A stretch of 64,000 nucleotides of DNA from Alteromonas sp. C1M14 (GTDB lineage: Bacteria; Pseudomonadota; Gammaproteobacteria; Enterobacterales; Alteromonadaceae): positions 372,001 to 436,000 of the forward strand of contig NZ_JAHKQF010000008.1 of NCBI RefSeq assembly GCF_018860965.1. The letters are read 5' to 3'. The notes beneath the pieces are model-generated. The model was not told the origin of the DNA. It saw nothing but the letters and a program-made list of their open reading frames with translations, and did not search any database. This document shows positions 26,146-36,665 of this stretch, piece by piece; position 1 is the stretch's first letter; the number at the start of each line of letters is the position of its first letter. The position numbers and the translations under genes are program-made.

Positions 26146-27198
26146 CTACTTCTTCTGTGTTTGGCTAAATAGATGGCCAAAGGCGCGGGCAAGGGTGTCA
26201 CTGCGATCTGTAGCACGCAGCACGGCCAATACCTCGGCTCGCAGCATCGGTAATTGAACCAGATCTGAAAAAAAGCCAGCAAAGAGCTTTCCGTCCATCG
26301 ACTCTGCTTCATCCAGTGCCGCAGCGTGCTCGAAAAACTGTGTCAATCGATGTTCAGTAAGCTGTGCATAGTGACGGCCTGCAATGACACTGAGCACATG
26401 GATATCAAGCTGCGATGAGTTTAATAAGGTATCTAACACCGCATGGACGATGCTATCCGGTTGCTCATTACTTAACGCCCGCAGGGCTGCTAGTGCTACC
26501 GTGGGGTCTGAAGCTAGAGTATCGGTGCAGTGCTTAGCGCAAAACTGTTTAAATACTGAGGGGATGCTGACGGTTTCTGCCGCGGCTAATAGCGTTCGTG
26601 TAAACTCTGCATGAAATAAAGGCATATTCGCCATGACTGCCTTACAAGTCGATTGGTCAGTGAGCGATTGGGCAAAATCGGCAATAGATTGCACAGAGAG
26701 TTTGCGCCAATCACTGATAGCCGGTGCATTAATATATTGCGCGACATCGTTTACCCCTTCATTAAACGGCAGTGATAAACAGGATTTGCTGACAGCGCTA
26801 AATTGCGCCATTTGAGATTGATTGGGCACGAAAGAGTAAGGATTGTCAGGCAGGGTATCTTGTTTCTCTTCACTTAAACTCTGACCGAGCGCATCAAGGA
26901 TAATCTGCAAGAAATGGTTACGCGCGGCAGCAACGAGTAGGCCTCGTTCATCAATGGGAAATTTAACAAACCAAATATAGTGATTGGCTTTACTTCCTTC
27001 TGACCAAAACACAATGGCAAACCATGCGTGCTGTTGGCGCGGGCGAGGGCATGGGCGCATACCATTTTCTAGCTCAAGGAAAAACTGGGTGTCCATTGGA
27101 TGAACGCCACGGCCAAGATCAAAAATTTGAAAGTTTGTTCCGCCGTGAAGTAAAAACTCACTTAAGGTATGAATAGCATGGTCAGAGGCTTGAGACAT
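26146..27198 (-). CDS. DUF3549 family protein
   Basis: A 350-aa cytoplasmic protein of a family without known function. The N-terminal part carries SEFLLHGGTNFQIFDLGRG and AWFAIVFWSEGSKANHYIWFVKFPIDERGLL (in two stretches), and the C-terminal two thirds is a series of helices resembling HEAT-type repeats (for example TVALAALRALSNEQ). No enzyme motif is seen. It is divergent from truC, with about 108 bases between the two starts, and is followed directly by the DUF3301 gene. Confidence 0.85.
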   Translation of the reverse strand: MSQASDHAIHTLSEFLLHGGTNFQIFDLGRGVHPMDTQFFLELENGMRPCPRPRQQHAWFAIVFWSEGSKANHYIWFVKFPIDERGLLVAAARNHFLQIILDALGQSLSEEKQDTLPDNPYSFVPNQSQMAQFSAVSKSCLSLPFNEGVNDVAQYINAPAISDWRKLSVQSIADFAQSLTDQSTCKAVMANMPLFHAEFTRTLLAAAETVSIPSVFKQFCAKHCTDTLASDPTVALAALRALSNEQPDSIVHAVLDTLLNSSQLDIHVLSVIAGRHYAQLTEHRLTQFFEHAAALDEAESMDGKLFAGFFSDLVQLPMLRAEVLAVLRATDRSDTLARAFGHLFSQTQKK

Positions 27199-27306
27199 AG
27201 GGCAAAAATAATACCGTAGGTAAAAAGGCTAATGATAACGAGGCCGCGGGTAGATTACTACCACAAAGACGGCCATGGTATACTGACCTTTTTTTAAGGT
27301 ATGGTC

Positions 27307-28104
27307 ATGGCGCTAGAGTTAGACAGTACCTCTGGGCTGTCTGGTACAGACAAACCAGAGCACACTATCCATATTCTGTATCAGGATGAACATGTGGTGG
27401 CCATGGATAAGCCGCCAGGGTTATTGGTACATCGAAGCCCCATCGATAAGCGTGAAACCCAGTTTGCGGTTCAGCAATTGCGAGATAAAGTGGGGCGGCA
27501 TGTGTATCCGGTTCATCGCCTTGATAGACCGACTTCTGGTGTGTTGCTGTTTGCCTTCGACGGACAGACGGCCAGTGCACTGGGTCAGGCAATGATGAAT
27601 AAACAGATAGCAAAGCGTTATGTTGCTTTGGTGCGCGGCTGGATGTTCGGTTCAGGGTTTATTGACTACGCATTGTCTTTTAAACGTGACAAGTATGCCG
27701 ATGCCCATCGTGGCGAAAATATTCCCCCACAATCTGCGCAAACTGAATATGAAACCTTGCAGCGATTTTTACTACCGGAACCGGTGGGCCGTTATGCTGA
27801 AGCCCGTTATTCTTTAGTTGCATTACAACCTTTTACCGGGCGAAAACATCAATTAAGGCGTCACCTTGTGCATTTGCGCCATCCGATAATCGGCGATACC
27901 ACCCATGGTGACGGCAAGCAAAATAAATTTGCTCGTGAATACTTTGATTTTGGTCATTTAGCCCTCACATGTACCCATATGCATTTTATTCACCCTGTAA
28001 CCAATAAGCGTATTTCGGTTAGTACCACACCTCATGGTGGGTTTAGTCGTATGTTAGCAACCCTTGAAGCGTACCGGTGTGATACCTTAACTTTAAAAAA
28101 TTGA
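27307..28104 (+). CDS. truC: tRNA pseudouridine(65) synthase
   Basis: Converts uridine 65 of tRNA to pseudouridine. The catalytic motif HRLDRPTSG is present with the aspartate about 70 residues from the start, followed by GRKHQLRRHL and HLALTCTHMHF, all typical of the RluA/TruC family. The frame can begin at ATG 27301, but the only ribosome binding site (AAGG at 27296-27299) is one base from that codon and seven bases from the ATG at 27307, so I choose the second (265 aa). A flavodoxin gene follows after 12 bases, the same truC-yqcA order as in E. coli, where csrB and syd are close by. Confidence 0.93.
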   Translation: MALELDSTSGLSGTDKPEHTIHILYQDEHVVAMDKPPGLLVHRSPIDKRETQFAVQQLRDKVGRHVYPVHRLDRPTSGVLLFAFDGQTASALGQAMMNKQIAKRYVALVRGWMFGSGFIDYALSFKRDKYADAHRGENIPPQSAQTEYETLQRFLLPEPVGRYAEARYSLVALQPFTGRKHQLRRHLVHLRHPIIGDTTHGDGKQNKFAREYFDFGHLALTCTHMHFIHPVTNKRISVSTTPHGGFSRMLATLEAYRCDTLTLKN

Positions 28105-28116
28105 TAAGAGAGCAAT

Positions 28117-28566
28117 ATGACAGCGTTAACTATTCTGGCGGGCAGTGTGTATGGGAATGCCCAACATGCTGCCGATACGGTAGCTTCAGCATTAGGTGAA
28201 GACGGTATTGATTGTACCGTTTTAAGTGATCCTCAGGTATCGGATGTTGAAGAGGCCGAAGCCTTGTTGGTGATTACTTCCACAACGGGGCAGGGGGATA
28301 TTCCACCGAATCTTGAATTGGTTTTTGCAGAATTACGAGAGCAATTTCCGTTACTCAATCGTAAGCCCTTTGCTGTGGCAGCACTCGGCGATAGTAGCTA
28401 CGGTGACACCTACTGTGGGGCGGGGGTGCAATGGCATGAACTGCTAACAGAGCTTCAGGGCAAGCCTGTTGCTGACGTGTGTAAAGTGGACGCCATGGAA
28501 AGCTTAGAGCCAGAAAAAGATGTCACTGCTTTTGTGACAAGTGTGAAAGACGAACTTATTAGCTAA
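28117..28566 (+). CDS. yqcA: Flavodoxin-like protein (MioC/YqcA type)
   Basis: A 149-aa FMN-binding electron carrier. The phosphate-binding loop (LAGSVYGNAQHAA, from about residue 7), the second loop (TSTTGQGDIPPN) and the third (ALGDSSYGDTYCGAG) of short-chain flavodoxins are all present. Its redox partner is unknown. Members next to truC are usually called YqcA, and MioC is the closest better-known relative. It is co-directional with truC and ends at a strong terminator. Confidence 0.9.
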   Translation: MTALTILAGSVYGNAQHAADTVASALGEDGIDCTVLSDPQVSDVEEAEALLVITSTTGQGDIPPNLELVFAELREQFPLLNRKPFAVAALGDSSYGDTYCGAGVQWHELLTELQGKPVADVCKVDAMESLEPEKDVTAFVTSVKDELIS

Positions 28567-28571
28567 TAATA

Positions 28572-28596
28572 AAAAAGGCGCTACGAGCGCCTTTTT
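28572..28596. terminator. Bidirectional intrinsic terminator between flavodoxin gene and dapD
   Basis: Stem AAAAAGGCGCT/AGCGCCTTTTT (28572-28582 and 28586-28596) with a three-base loop. A and T runs on opposite sides allow termination from both strands. Confidence 0.92.
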
Positions 28597-28630
28597 CGTT
28601 ACCAATTCGGATAAAAATAACGGTAAGGGT

Positions 28631-29455
28631 TTATTCTACGCTACGTAGTAGCGCGTTAATGCCTACTTTAGCGCGGGTTTTAGCGTCAACCTTTTTCACA
28701 ATGATGGCAGCATAAAGATTATATTTACCGTCTTTGCTAGGTAAGGTACCGGAAACCACCACCGAGCCCGCTGGAACGCGACCGTAGTGTATCTCACCGG
28801 TTTCTCGATCATAAATACGGGTGCTTTGTGAAATATACACACCCATAGAAATAACCGCGCCTTCTTCAACGATCACTCCTTCAACAATTTCAGAGCGTGC
28901 GCCAATAAAGCAGTTATCTTCGATGATTGTAGGGTTTGCCTGTAGTGGTTCCAATACGCCACCAATACCGACGCCGCCGGATAAATGCACATTTTTACCG
29001 ATTTGTGCACAAGAGCCTACTGTTGCCCAAGTGTCAACCATGGTGCCTTCATCCACAAAAGCACCAATATTTACGTAGGATGGCATGACGACCACATTTT
29101 TACCCACATACGATCCAGTACGAACCGCTGCTGGTGGAACGATACGAACGCCTTCAGACGCAAATTGCTCGGCTGTGTAGTCACTATATTTTAATGGAAC
29201 TTTGTCAAAATACTTTGTTTCAGCGCCATCGATAATATCGTTATTATGCAAACGGAAATATAACAGTACCGCCTTTTTTAACCATTGATGAACAACCCAT
29301 TCCCCGGCAATTTTTTCTGCAACCCGAGCTTCGCCGCGGTTTAACAATGCAATGGCATCACTCACTGCTTTTCTGACCGCATCCGGTGCAGAGGATGGCG
29401 ACAGATCGTCACGGTTTTCAAAGGCGTCTTCAATAATGGCTTTCAGTTCGTTCAT
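28631..29455 (-). CDS. dapD: 2,3,4,5-tetrahydropyridine-2,6-dicarboxylate N-succinyltransferase
   Basis: Succinylates tetrahydrodipicolinate in the succinylase branch of lysine and diaminopimelate synthesis. The 274-aa length is standard. An N-terminal helical domain is followed by a left-handed beta helix of hexapeptide repeats ([21 protein letters not shown] in two pieces, [34 protein letters not shown]) and a short C-terminal domain with [10 protein letters not shown]. It overlaps the 3' end of glnD by four bases. A glnD-dapD neighbourhood next to map and rpsB is common in gammaproteobacteria. Confidence 0.97.
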   Translation of the reverse strand: MNELKAIIEDAFENRDDLSPSSAPDAVRKAVSDAIALLNRGEARVAEKIAGEWVVHQWLKKAVLLYFRLHNNDIIDGAETKYFDKVPLKYSDYTAEQFASEGVRIVPPAAVRTGSYVGKNVVVMPSYVNIGAFVDEGTMVDTWATVGSCAQIGKNVHLSGGVGIGGVLEPLQANPTIIEDNCFIGARSEIVEGVIVEEGAVISMGVYISQSTRIYDRETGEIHYGRVPAGSVVVSGTLPSKDGKYNLYAAIIVKKVDAKTRAKVGINALLRSVE

Positions 29456-32103
29456 GATATGTTGATGTCTTCAAGTTGATCGAGTTTAAACAGTACGCGT
29501 TTTTTCAGCGCAACCTGTTGCTCTTGGGTTAATGCTTTGCCAGCGTCGTTGCTGACAATGAAAATATCTTCAGCCCGTTCTCCGATGGTAGCGATTTTCG
29601 CGAGTTTCAACACCACCTGAGCGTCTACAAATGCATGACCGACTTTAGCCAGAATTCCCGGCGCATCAAGGGCTTCAAGCTCAAGCAGGGTGCTTTCATC
29701 GTTTAAAGTATAAAAGCGCACTTTTGTCGGCACGTTAAGCTGCCTCATTTGGCGAGGTAGCTTGCGCTTATTATCGTGAGAGCGGCCGGGCTTGGCAAGC
29801 TGATCGATAATAGCTTTTTCGAGACTACGGGTACGGTTGTCCGAGTTGAGTCGAGTGCCATCGTTTTCGAGTACCAAAATACTGTCGAATACATAGCCAT
29901 CTCGAGTGACGGTGACATGGGCGTCGTGAATAGAGCAATTGCGACTATCGATAACCGACGCTACCTGGGCAAAAAGCGCTTTTCTGTCCCTACCGTAAAT
30001 AAGAATTTCTGTGCCGCCTTTGGCGCTGTTGTCGTTGGCTTTTACGATGAGGGAATCGGGTGCGCTGGCAAGTATGGTTTTGGTACCCGCTAGGATCTCT
30101 TGGGTATGCCAAGCAATCTGCGGGGGTTTGAAGCGTACAAAGTAATCATCTTCCATGCGCCCCCAAAGATCCTGTATAGCCGAGTCATCAAAACCATGGG
30201 CGTCAAGAATGATACGGGCAGTATGCTTGTGTTCTTTTACGCGCTCATTGAGGGTGACCTGACATTGTAAGCCGTTGTCTAAGGCTTTCTGGGTCATTAA
30301 GTAAAGCTCTCTTAACAGTGAGGCTTTCCAGTCATTCCATAGGTTATCGTTAGTGGCGCGAATGTCAGCTAAGGTCAGCACGTACAAAAGATTTAAGTGT
30401 GTATGGCTGCGTACTGCAGTGGCGAATTCGTTAATTACATCAGGATCATAGATGTCCCGGCGTTGGGCCACCACAGACATCATTAAGTGATTTTCCACTA
30501 ACCACGCAATTAAGTCGGCATCTTTTTTGTCCAAGTTGTGCATCGCACAGAAATTAGCCACATCTTCAGCGCCAAGTTGAGAGTGATCACCACCTCGGCC
30601 TTTGGCAATATCGTGGAACACCGCGGCAATATAAATGAGCTCAGGTTTATCGAGGTTTTTTACTATTCTGCCGCATCGGGGGAATTCTATATTTTCCGGT
30701 TGGAAAAACTGATTCACGTTTTTCACCACCCGATGGGTGTGCTCATCTACCGTGTAAGCATGGAAAAGATCAAATTGCATCATGCCAACAATTTTGTCCC
30801 ACTCTGGTAGGTAGCGCTCTAAAATACCGTATTGATGCATGATATCCCATGCAAAATCGAAAAAGTTAGGGTGGCGAAAGAGCGCCATCAACCGTGTACG
30901 GCAGGCTTCACGTTCCACATAATAGGTATCTTCAAAACGTTGGCGGGCGTTGCGTAGTTGTCGTATTGTATCTGTATCTAGCCCTTCTATGGTCGGGTTG
31001 TCGGCGACAATATGCAAGAAATCTAAAATCGCTTCAGGGGTAGGGAACACCTGTTGATGCAAGGGCGATATCATGCCATCTAGCAAGCAAAAATCATCGT
31101 CTATAGGGGTTTCGTTTTTGATGCTCTGGTTTAACATGTCGTACTTAAACCGTTGCAAGAGCATGCGATTTAATTCGGTAACTCGACTGATAATACGGAA
31201 AAAATCACGCATCATTTTTTCTACAGATGACTTTCCGTCTCGTCCATACCCTAGGCGTTCTGCTACGTCAGGCTGATAGTCAAACAGCAGGCGATTTTCG
31301 CTACGGCCGGCCTCTAAATGCAGTGCAAAACGCATTCGCCATAACTTCATGCGACAAGCGACTAATTCACTGTGCTCTTCTTCCGCAAAGTAGCCATGAC
31401 CGACTAAATTCCAGCCGTCGTATTCTTTAAAGTGTTTTTTCGCTACCCAGCCAATGGATTGGATGTCTCTAAGACCGCCGGGATTTTCTTTGATATTTGG
31501 TTCAAGGTTATAAGCTGTGCCATTGAATTTGGCATGACGGGCTTTTTGCTCGTCGTATTTGGCTTGAAAAAAGGCCTTAGAAGAGAGGGCTTTTTTACCG
31601 TTTAATTGTTCCCACAGCTTATCAAATACATCGCCATCGCCGGTGAGTAGCCGACTTTCCACTAGGTTAGTGGCAATGGTGATATCTTCTTTTGCTAATT
31701 GCAGTGTTTCTTTAATGGTGCGAACTGACTGACCCACATCCAGTTTAATATCCCACAGCAAGGTGATGAACTGACTAATTTTTTCTTGCGCACTAGCGTC
31801 TAGTTTTTTGTGACTAACAATCAGAAGGTCAATATCTGAGTGGGGTTGCAAATGACCGCGACCATATCCGCCTACTGCACACAGAGCTAAACCTGGGACG
31901 GTATCTAAGCCCATTAATTGCCAAATGTGTGAAAGCAATGCATCTATAAAGTGGGCTCGCCCGGTGACCAATTGGTTAACTGGGGTAGTATTAAAAGCGC
32001 TTTCCAACCATTCGTAACTGTCTGAAATACAGGATTTGATACCTGCAATGTCTTCAGCCGAGGTAATGGTTTCAGCTTGGTCAATCAGTCTTTGTAAGCT
32101 CAA
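29452..32103 (-). CDS. glnD: Bifunctional uridylyltransferase/uridylyl-removing enzyme
   Basis: Senses glutamine and adds or removes UMP from PII proteins, the top of the nitrogen-control cascade. The 883-aa protein keeps the expected order: nucleotidyltransferase domain with [19 protein letters not shown] (split around the metal-binding DID), helical PII-uridylyltransferase linker, HD domain with [18 protein letters not shown] that removes UMP, and two C-terminal ACT domains ([19 protein letters not shown] and [20 protein letters not shown]) that bind glutamine. Both active sites look intact. It is followed with a four-base overlap by dapD, and its 5' end is separated from map by about 175 bases with no gene. 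Confidence 0.97.
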   Translation of the reverse strand: MSLQRLIDQAETITSAEDIAGIKSCISDSYEWLESAFNTTPVNQLVTGRAHFIDALLSHIWQLMGLDTVPGLALCAVGGYGRGHLQPHSDIDLLIVSHKKLDASAQEKISQFITLLWDIKLDVGQSVRTIKETLQLAKEDITIATNLVESRLLTGDGDVFDKLWEQLNGKKALSSKAFFQAKYDEQKARHAKFNGTAYNLEPNIKENPGGLRDIQSIGWVAKKHFKEYDGWNLVGHGYFAEEEHSELVACRMKLWRMRFALHLEAGRSENRLLFDYQPDVAERLGYGRDGKSSVEKMMRDFFRIISRVTELNRMLLQRFKYDMLNQSIKNETPIDDDFCLLDGMISPLHQQVFPTPEAILDFLHIVADNPTIEGLDTDTIRQLRNARQRFEDTYYVEREACRTRLMALFRHPNFFDFAWDIMHQYGILERYLPEWDKIVGMMQFDLFHAYTVDEHTHRVVKNVNQFFQPENIEFPRCGRIVKNLDKPELIYIAAVFHDIAKGRGGDHSQLGAEDVANFCAMHNLDKKDADLIAWLVENHLMMSVVAQRRDIYDPDVINEFATAVRSHTHLNLLYVLTLADIRATNDNLWNDWKASLLRELYLMTQKALDNGLQCQVTLNERVKEHKHTARIILDAHGFDDSAIQDLWGRMEDDYFVRFKPPQIAWHTQEILAGTKTILASAPDSLIVKANDNSAKGGTEILIYGRDRKALFAQVASVIDSRNCSIHDAHVTVTRDGYVFDSILVLENDGTRLNSDNRTRSLEKAIIDQLAKPGRSHDNKRKLPRQMRQLNVPTKVRFYTLNDESTLLELEALDAPGILAKVGHAFVDAQVVLKLAKIATIGERAEDIFIVSNDAGKALTQEQQVALKKRVLFKLDQLEDINIS

Positions 32104-32239
32104 AATATGCCTTTTTTACTGCGGAAAGGAAATTCTGAGGCACAATAACACGAAAAGTGTGTTAGTCGCATTATTCAAACGTAATAGTTATGAGCAAAAA
32201 GATGAATAATTAGTCGAAAAAGTTATATAGATGAAGGGG

Positions 32240-32263
32240 AAAAGACCCACGGCTGGGTCTTTT
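32240..32263 (-). terminator. Intrinsic terminator after map
   Basis: Stem AAAAGACCCA/TGGGTCTTTT (32240-32249 and 32254-32263) with a four-base loop lies 16 bases after the map stop on the minus strand. The stem ends in T4 on either strand. Confidence 0.8.
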
Positions 32264-32278
32264 CTCTGAATTGGGACG

Positions 32279-33073
32279 TTAGCGGTGGCTTATGACTCGA
32301 GGTAGGTCTTCTTCCTCGCGCAATGTGAGCACTTCCACGCCATCTTCGGTTACCAGCAAGGTGTGTTCCCACTGGGCACTTAAACTGCGGTCTTTGGTTA
32401 CCACCGTCCATTGGTCTGGCAGTACTTTTGAATAGCGTTTACCTGCATTAACCATGGGCTCAATGGTAAAGCACATGCCCGGGACTAGTTCTTCCCCCGT
32501 TCCGGCTTTGCCATAATGCACAATTTGTGGTTCTTCATGGAAACCTGCGCCAATGCCGTGACCGCAATATTCTCTTACGATGGAATAATTATGCGATTCA
32601 GCGTGGGTTTGGCAAAGATGGCCTATGTCGCCAAGACGCATGCCGGGTTTCACTTCTTTTATTGCTTTATAAAGGCATTCTTGGGTCACTCTTACTAAAC
32701 GCTCAGCAAGAATGGAAGGCTTACCCACAATGAACATCTTAGAGGTATCACCGTGATACCCGTCTTTAATCACGGTCACATCGATATTGATGATATCGCC
32801 ATCTTTGAGCTTTTTGTCTGATGGAATGCCGTGGCAAATACAATGATTTACTGATGTGCAGACGGACTTAGGAAAAGGCGGGTGCCCGTAATTAAGTGGT
32901 GCAGGTATCGCCTTTTGCTCGTTAACGATATAATCGTGACACAAGGTGTTCAGTTCGTCAGTGGTCACCCCTTTTTTCACATGAGGCGTGATCATGGTTA
33001 ATACATCGGCAGCCAGTTTGCCGGCTACCCGCATTTTTTCAATTTCTTCAGCGGTTTTAATAATTGCGCCCAC
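32279..33073 (-). CDS. map: Methionine aminopeptidase, type I
   Basis: Removes the N-terminal methionine from nascent proteins. The 264-aa length and the five metal ligands in their motifs are visible: D in NIDVTVIKDGYHGD and the following DTSKMF, H in YCGHGIGAGFHEEPQ, E in FTIEPMVN, and E in SAQWEHTLLVTEDG. Translation starts at a GTG (complement of 33071-33073) with GAGGGT about five bases upstream. The map gene diverges from rpsB, a conserved arrangement in gammaproteobacteria. The last residues (LREEEDLPRVISHR) continue slightly beyond the E. coli end, which is common. Confidence 0.97.
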   Translation of the reverse strand: MGAIIKTAEEIEKMRVAGKLAADVLTMITPHVKKGVTTDELNTLCHDYIVNEQKAIPAPLNYGHPPFPKSVCTSVNHCICHGIPSDKKLKDGDIINIDVTVIKDGYHGDTSKMFIVGKPSILAERLVRVTQECLYKAIKEVKPGMRLGDIGHLCQTHAESHNYSIVREYCGHGIGAGFHEEPQIVHYGKAGTGEELVPGMCFTIEPMVNAGKRYSKVLPDQWTVVTKDRSLSAQWEHTLLVTEDGVEVLTLREEEDLPRVISHR

Positions 33074-33229
33074 TGTACCCTCAATCGTCTAAACAAAAAA
33101 AATGTATATAGCTTACTTAACAAACCACAAGATTATGTCTTTGCGCCATGTCTGCTATATACCTCTGTTTTATTATGGTAACCCTTGGGAGTCGCGGTGT
33201 ATAGTCGCAGGACAATATACCCCTAAAAC

Positions 33230-33258
33230 TTGAGTAAATCTTGTAGCTATGGTATAAA
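33230..33258 (+). promoter_or_regulatory. rpsB promoter
   Basis: TTGAGT (33230-33235) and TATAAA (33253-33258) are separated by 17 bases and followed by a GC-rich discriminator GCGCCCGCG, typical of growth-rate and ppGpp-controlled ribosomal-protein promoters. Transcription would begin near 33265 and give a leader of about 160 bases before rpsB. Confidence 0.75.
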
Positions 33259-33339
33259 GCGCCCGCGTTTTGTCACGGGAAGGTAATTTACCTTTTTCGT
33301 GCCTGTTAAAAACGTAAATTCATTATTGTAAATAACACA

Positions 33340-33423
33340 CATATACCGACACTTGTCATCGGGGTGTCCTACGGGATCGATGCAAGGGGTATATGGAGGC
33401 CTAACCCCAAGAGGAAAATTAAA
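33340..33423 (+). promoter_or_regulatory. rpsB leader (S2 autoregulation / t44 RNA element)
   Basis: The 5' leader just before rpsB contains GGGTATATGGAGGCC followed by a complementary CCCC segment before the ribosome binding site AAGAGGAAAA. This matches the conserved core, from memory, of the gammaproteobacterial S2 leader also catalogued as t44 RNA, through which free S2 represses its own operon. The full 350-base gap between map and rpsB (33074-33423) holds this leader, the rpsB promoter and presumably the map promoter. The 5' boundary is approximate. Confidence 0.7.
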
Positions 33424-34152
33424 ATGGCAAACGTATCAATGCGTGACATGCTGAAAGCCGGCGTGCATTTCGGTCACCAAACTCGCTACTGGAACCCAAA
33501 GATGAAGCCTTTCATCTTCGGTGCTCGTAATAAAGTTCATATCATCAACTTGGAAAAAACCGTTCCTTTGTTCAACGAAGCGATGAACTACCTATCTGGT
33601 GTTGCTTCTAAGAAAGGTAAAATCCTGTTTGTTGGTACTAAACGTGCAGCGGGCGAAGCGGTAAAAGACGCAGCGGTAAAATGTGATCAGTTTTACGTAA
33701 ACAAGCGTTGGTTAGGCGGAATGCTGACAAACTGGAAAACAGTACGTCAGTCAATCAAACGTCTTAAAGATCTTGAGCAAAAAGCCCAAGACGGCACGTT
33801 TGAAAAGCTAACTAAAAAAGAAGCGCTGATGTTACAACGTGAAATGACTAAGCTTGAAAGCAGCTTAGGTGGTATCAAAAACATGGGCGGTTTACCGGAC
33901 GTGATTTTTGTTATCGATGCAGATCACGAGCACATTGCAGTTACAGAAGCACGTAATCTTGGTATCCCTGTAGTAGGCGTTGTCGATACAAACTCTAACC
34001 CTGACGGTGTTGATTTCATCATCCCAGGTAACGATGATGCTATCCGCGCTATCCAGTTGTATCTTGATGCAGCAGCTGATGCAGTAAACAACGGTCGCGA
34101 AAGCAACCTGGAAGTTCAGGCTGAAGACGACTTCGTAGAAGCCGCAGAGTAA
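33424..34152 (+). CDS. rpsB: 30S ribosomal protein S2
   Basis: Small-subunit ribosomal protein, 242 aa. It starts [26 protein letters not shown] after the initiator and contains [15 protein letters not shown] and [19 protein letters not shown]-type motifs, all characteristic of uS2. The open frame extends 20 codons upstream, but those codons cover the conserved leader, and the ATG at 33424 has its own AGAGGA site. It is first in the operon rpsB-tsf and is probably autoregulated through the leader. Confidence 0.98.
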   Translation: MANVSMRDMLKAGVHFGHQTRYWNPKMKPFIFGARNKVHIINLEKTVPLFNEAMNYLSGVASKKGKILFVGTKRAAGEAVKDAAVKCDQFYVNKRWLGGMLTNWKTVRQSIKRLKDLEQKAQDGTFEKLTKKEALMLQREMTKLESSLGGIKNMGGLPDVIFVIDADHEHIAVTEARNLGIPVVGVVDTNSNPDGVDFIIPGNDDAIRAIQLYLDAAADAVNNGRESNLEVQAEDDFVEAAE

Positions 34153-34164
34153 TCTGACCTGTTC

Positions 34165-34242
34165 GATGACAGTGGTGGTGTCGTTAACATACCACTGTCA
34201 TCAATACTGACGAATATCGAAGAGGGGCGCACCGCCCCTTTT
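34165..34242 (+). terminator. Hairpins between rpsB and tsf, second one attenuator-like
   Basis: A 12-bp perfect stem (34165-34176 with 34191-34202) is followed by AGGGGCG/CGCCCCT (34223-34229, 34233-34239) with T4. The second resembles a weak intrinsic terminator and would let part of the transcripts stop after rpsB. Partial read-through into tsf is expected because no promoter is obvious before tsf. Confidence 0.65.
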
Positions 34243-34276
34243 ACCTTTTAAACGTTTAATGCTGAGGAATTGAAAA

Positions 34277-35149
34277 ATGGCAGTGACTGCAGCACTTGTA
34301 AAAGAACTGCGTGAGCGTACCGGCGCAGGTATGATGGATTGTAAAAAAGCGCTGGTTGAGACCGATGGTGACATCGAACTGGCCATCGAAAACATGCGTA
34401 AGTCTGGCCAGGCTAAAGCCGCTAAAAAAGCCGGCCGTATCGCCGCTGAAGGTGTTATCTTAACGAAAGTTCAAGGTAACCGCGCAACCATGATGGAAGT
34501 TAACTGTGAAACTGACTTCGTTGCACGAGACGAAGGTTTCTTAGGCTTTGGTAACCAAATCCTAGCCGTAGCTCATGACAACAACATCAACGATATCGAT
34601 GCGCTAAACGAGACAGAGATCGACGGTGTTAAAATTAGCACTGTACGTGAAAACCTGGTTGCTAAAATCGGTGAAAACATCTCTCCTCGCCGTGTTATCA
34701 ACGTTGAAGGCGACAACTTGGGCGCGTATGTCCACGGTGGTCGAATTGGCGTAGTTGCTATCTTAACCGGTGGTGACGAAGAGTTGGCAAAAGATGTAGC
34801 AATGCACGTTGCAGCAGCAAGCCCTCAATACGTTAAGCCTGACGATGTGCCAGCTAACGTAGTTGAAAAAGAAAAAGAAATTCAAGTAGAGTTGGCCATC
34901 CAATCTGGCAAACCTGCTGAAATTGCTGAGAAAATGGTTGCAGGCCGTATGAAGAAATTCACCGGTGAAATCAGCCTAACAGGTCAACCTTTCGTTAAAG
35001 ACCCGTCCATTTCTGTGGGTGAGTTGTTAAAAAGTAAAGGTGCCGATGTCGTTAACTTTATCCGCTTTGAAGTGGGTGAAGGTATCGAGAAAAAATCTGA
35101 AGATTTCGCAGCTGAAGTTGCTGCGCAAATGGAAGCGGCGAAGAAATAA
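34277..35149 (+). CDS. tsf: Elongation factor Ts
   Basis: Exchanges GDP for GTP on EF-Tu. The 290-aa protein begins with the UBA-like domain ([22 protein letters not shown]), then the EF-Tu contact [10 protein letters not shown] and the core and C-terminal domains with [22 protein letters not shown] in two stretches. TGAGGAA lies about 10 bases before the ATG. It follows rpsB after 124 bases and ends at a UUCG-capped terminator. Confidence 0.98.
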   Translation: MAVTAALVKELRERTGAGMMDCKKALVETDGDIELAIENMRKSGQAKAAKKAGRIAAEGVILTKVQGNRATMMEVNCETDFVARDEGFLGFGNQILAVAHDNNINDIDALNETEIDGVKISTVRENLVAKIGENISPRRVINVEGDNLGAYVHGGRIGVVAILTGGDEELAKDVAMHVAAASPQYVKPDDVPANVVEKEKEIQVELAIQSGKPAEIAEKMVAGRMKKFTGEISLTGQPFVKDPSISVGELLKSKGADVVNFIRFEVGEGIEKKSEDFAAEVAAQMEAAKK

Positions 35150-35195
35150 TTCTGCGTTTTGCTTTTTCATTCGGCCAATGTCGGATACACTACAG

Positions 35196-35220
35196 AGCAC
35201 CTCTTCGGAGGTGCTTTTTT
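35196..35220 (+). terminator. Intrinsic terminator after tsf
   Basis: Stem AGCACCTC/GAGGTGCT (35196-35203, 35208-35215) is capped by a TTCG tetraloop and followed by T6. It separates rpsB-tsf from pyrH. Confidence 0.95.
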
Positions 35221-35341
35221 ATATACATGGTATACTTTTTGCCACTTTTACAATATCGCTTGTAACGAGTCGGTTTGCTTCATTTTTTGTTACTAATAAC
35301 GAGATATGAAACAAGCCGAATTCATAAGGACAATTCAAACA

Positions 35342-36082
35342 ATGAGTATCACACCCAAATCAGCCTATCGTCGTATTTTATTAAAACTCAGTGGTGAAGC
35401 CCTGATGGGCGCTGAAGGGTTCGGTATCGACCCGAAAGTCCTGGATCGCATGGCGCAGGAAATCAAAGAGCTGGTTGAATTAGGTGTACAAGTAGGGTTA
35501 GTGATTGGCGGCGGAAACCTTTTCCGTGGTGAAGGGTTAGCCCGTGCTGGTATGAACCGTGTGGTCGGTGATCACATGGGAATGTTGGCAACGGTGATGA
35601 ACGGCCTTGCCATGCGCGATGCACTGCACCGTGCTTATGTTAATGCCCGCCTAATGTCTGCCATTCCGTTAAATGGTGTCTGCGACGCTTATAACTGGGC
35701 GGAAGCCATCAGTTTGCTAAAATCCGGCCGCGTTGTTATTTTTTCTGCGGGTACGGGTAATCCTTTCTTTACTACTGACTCCGCCGCATGCCTACGTGGC
35801 ATAGAAATTGAAGCTGACGCTGTACTTAAAGCAACGAAAGTTGACGGTGTTTACAGTGATGACCCAGTGAAAAACCCAGACGCTACACTTTATCCTCAGC
35901 TTTCCTATCAGGAAGTGCTTGAGAAAGAACTTAAGGTGATGGACTTATCTGCATTTACGTTAGCCCGTGACCACAGCCTACCCATTCGCGTTTTCAATAT
36001 GAACAAACCTGGTTGTCTAAAACGCGTGGTATTAGGCGAGCCTGAAGGCACGCTTATCGACCATCCAGAAAATTTTAAGTAA
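35342..36082 (+). CDS. pyrH: UMP kinase
   Basis: Phosphorylates UMP to UDP, feeding pyrimidine nucleotides and UDP-sugars. The 246-aa start at ATG 35342 (AAGGAC upstream) gives the usual bacterial N-terminus [22 protein letters not shown] frame opening 12 codons earlier is not needed. Motifs [40 protein letters not shown] and the late [10 protein letters not shown] are intact. It is directly followed by frr. Confidence 0.97.
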   Translation: MSITPKSAYRRILLKLSGEALMGAEGFGIDPKVLDRMAQEIKELVELGVQVGLVIGGGNLFRGEGLARAGMNRVVGDHMGMLATVMNGLAMRDALHRAYVNARLMSAIPLNGVCDAYNWAEAISLLKSGRVVIFSAGTGNPFFTTDSAACLRGIEIEADAVLKATKVDGVYSDDPVKNPDATLYPQLSYQEVLEKELKVMDLSAFTLARDHSLPIRVFNMNKPGCLKRVVLGEPEGTLIDHPENFK

Positions 36083-36098
36083 GTAATAGGAATCTATT

Positions 36099-36656
36099 GT
36101 GATTGATGAAATTGAATTAGATGCGCGTGAGCGTATGGAAAAGAGCATCAGTGCACTGAAAAGTCAGCTTAGTAAAATCCGCACAGGACGGGCTCATCCG
36201 AGTCTGCTTGATGGCATTATGGTGCCTTACTATGGCGTGGACACGCCCCTCAAGCAGGTAGCGAATGTGGTGGCGGAAGACAGCCGTACGCTAGCTCTAA
36301 CGGTTTTCGATAAAAGCGCTATTCAGGCGGTAGAAAAAGCAATCATGCAGTCGGACCTCGGCCTCAACCCTATGAGTGCTGGCGCGTCTATTCGCATTCC
36401 CTTACCGCCACTAACGGAAGAGCGTCGTAAAGATCTCATTCGTGTCGTTAGAAATGAAGCAGAAGGTGGACGGGTCGCAATCCGGAATATCCGTCGCGAT
36501 GCTAATAGCGATGTAAAAGAACTGCTTAAAGAAAAAGAAATCAGTGAAGATGAAAGTCGGGCGGCGGAAGAAAATATTCAAACGTTGACTAACGACTTCA
36601 TAAAAAAAGTGGATGTCATGCTGGCAGACAAAGAAAAAGAACTGATGGAAGTTTAA
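36099..36656 (+). CDS. frr: Ribosome recycling factor
   Basis: Splits post-termination ribosomes together with EF-G. It is 185 aa, starting at GTG 36099 with AGGAA about six bases upstream. The family core [20 protein letters not shown], the region [17 protein letters not shown] and the [24 protein letters not shown] stretch are present. It lies 16 bases after pyrH and nine bases before uppS. Confidence 0.98.
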   Translation: MIDEIELDARERMEKSISALKSQLSKIRTGRAHPSLLDGIMVPYYGVDTPLKQVANVVAEDSRTLALTVFDKSAIQAVEKAIMQSDLGLNPMSAGASIRIPLPPLTEERRKDLIRVVRNEAEGGRVAIRNIRRDANSDVKELLKEKEISEDESRAAEENIQTLTNDFIKKVDVMLADKEKELMEV

Positions 36657-36665
36657 GTAGATACT

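Noticed and set aside
29776-30093. 105-codon frame antisense to glnD
   Set aside because: glnD is intact and conserved on the opposite strand. The antisense frame has no start signal and no recognisable domain.
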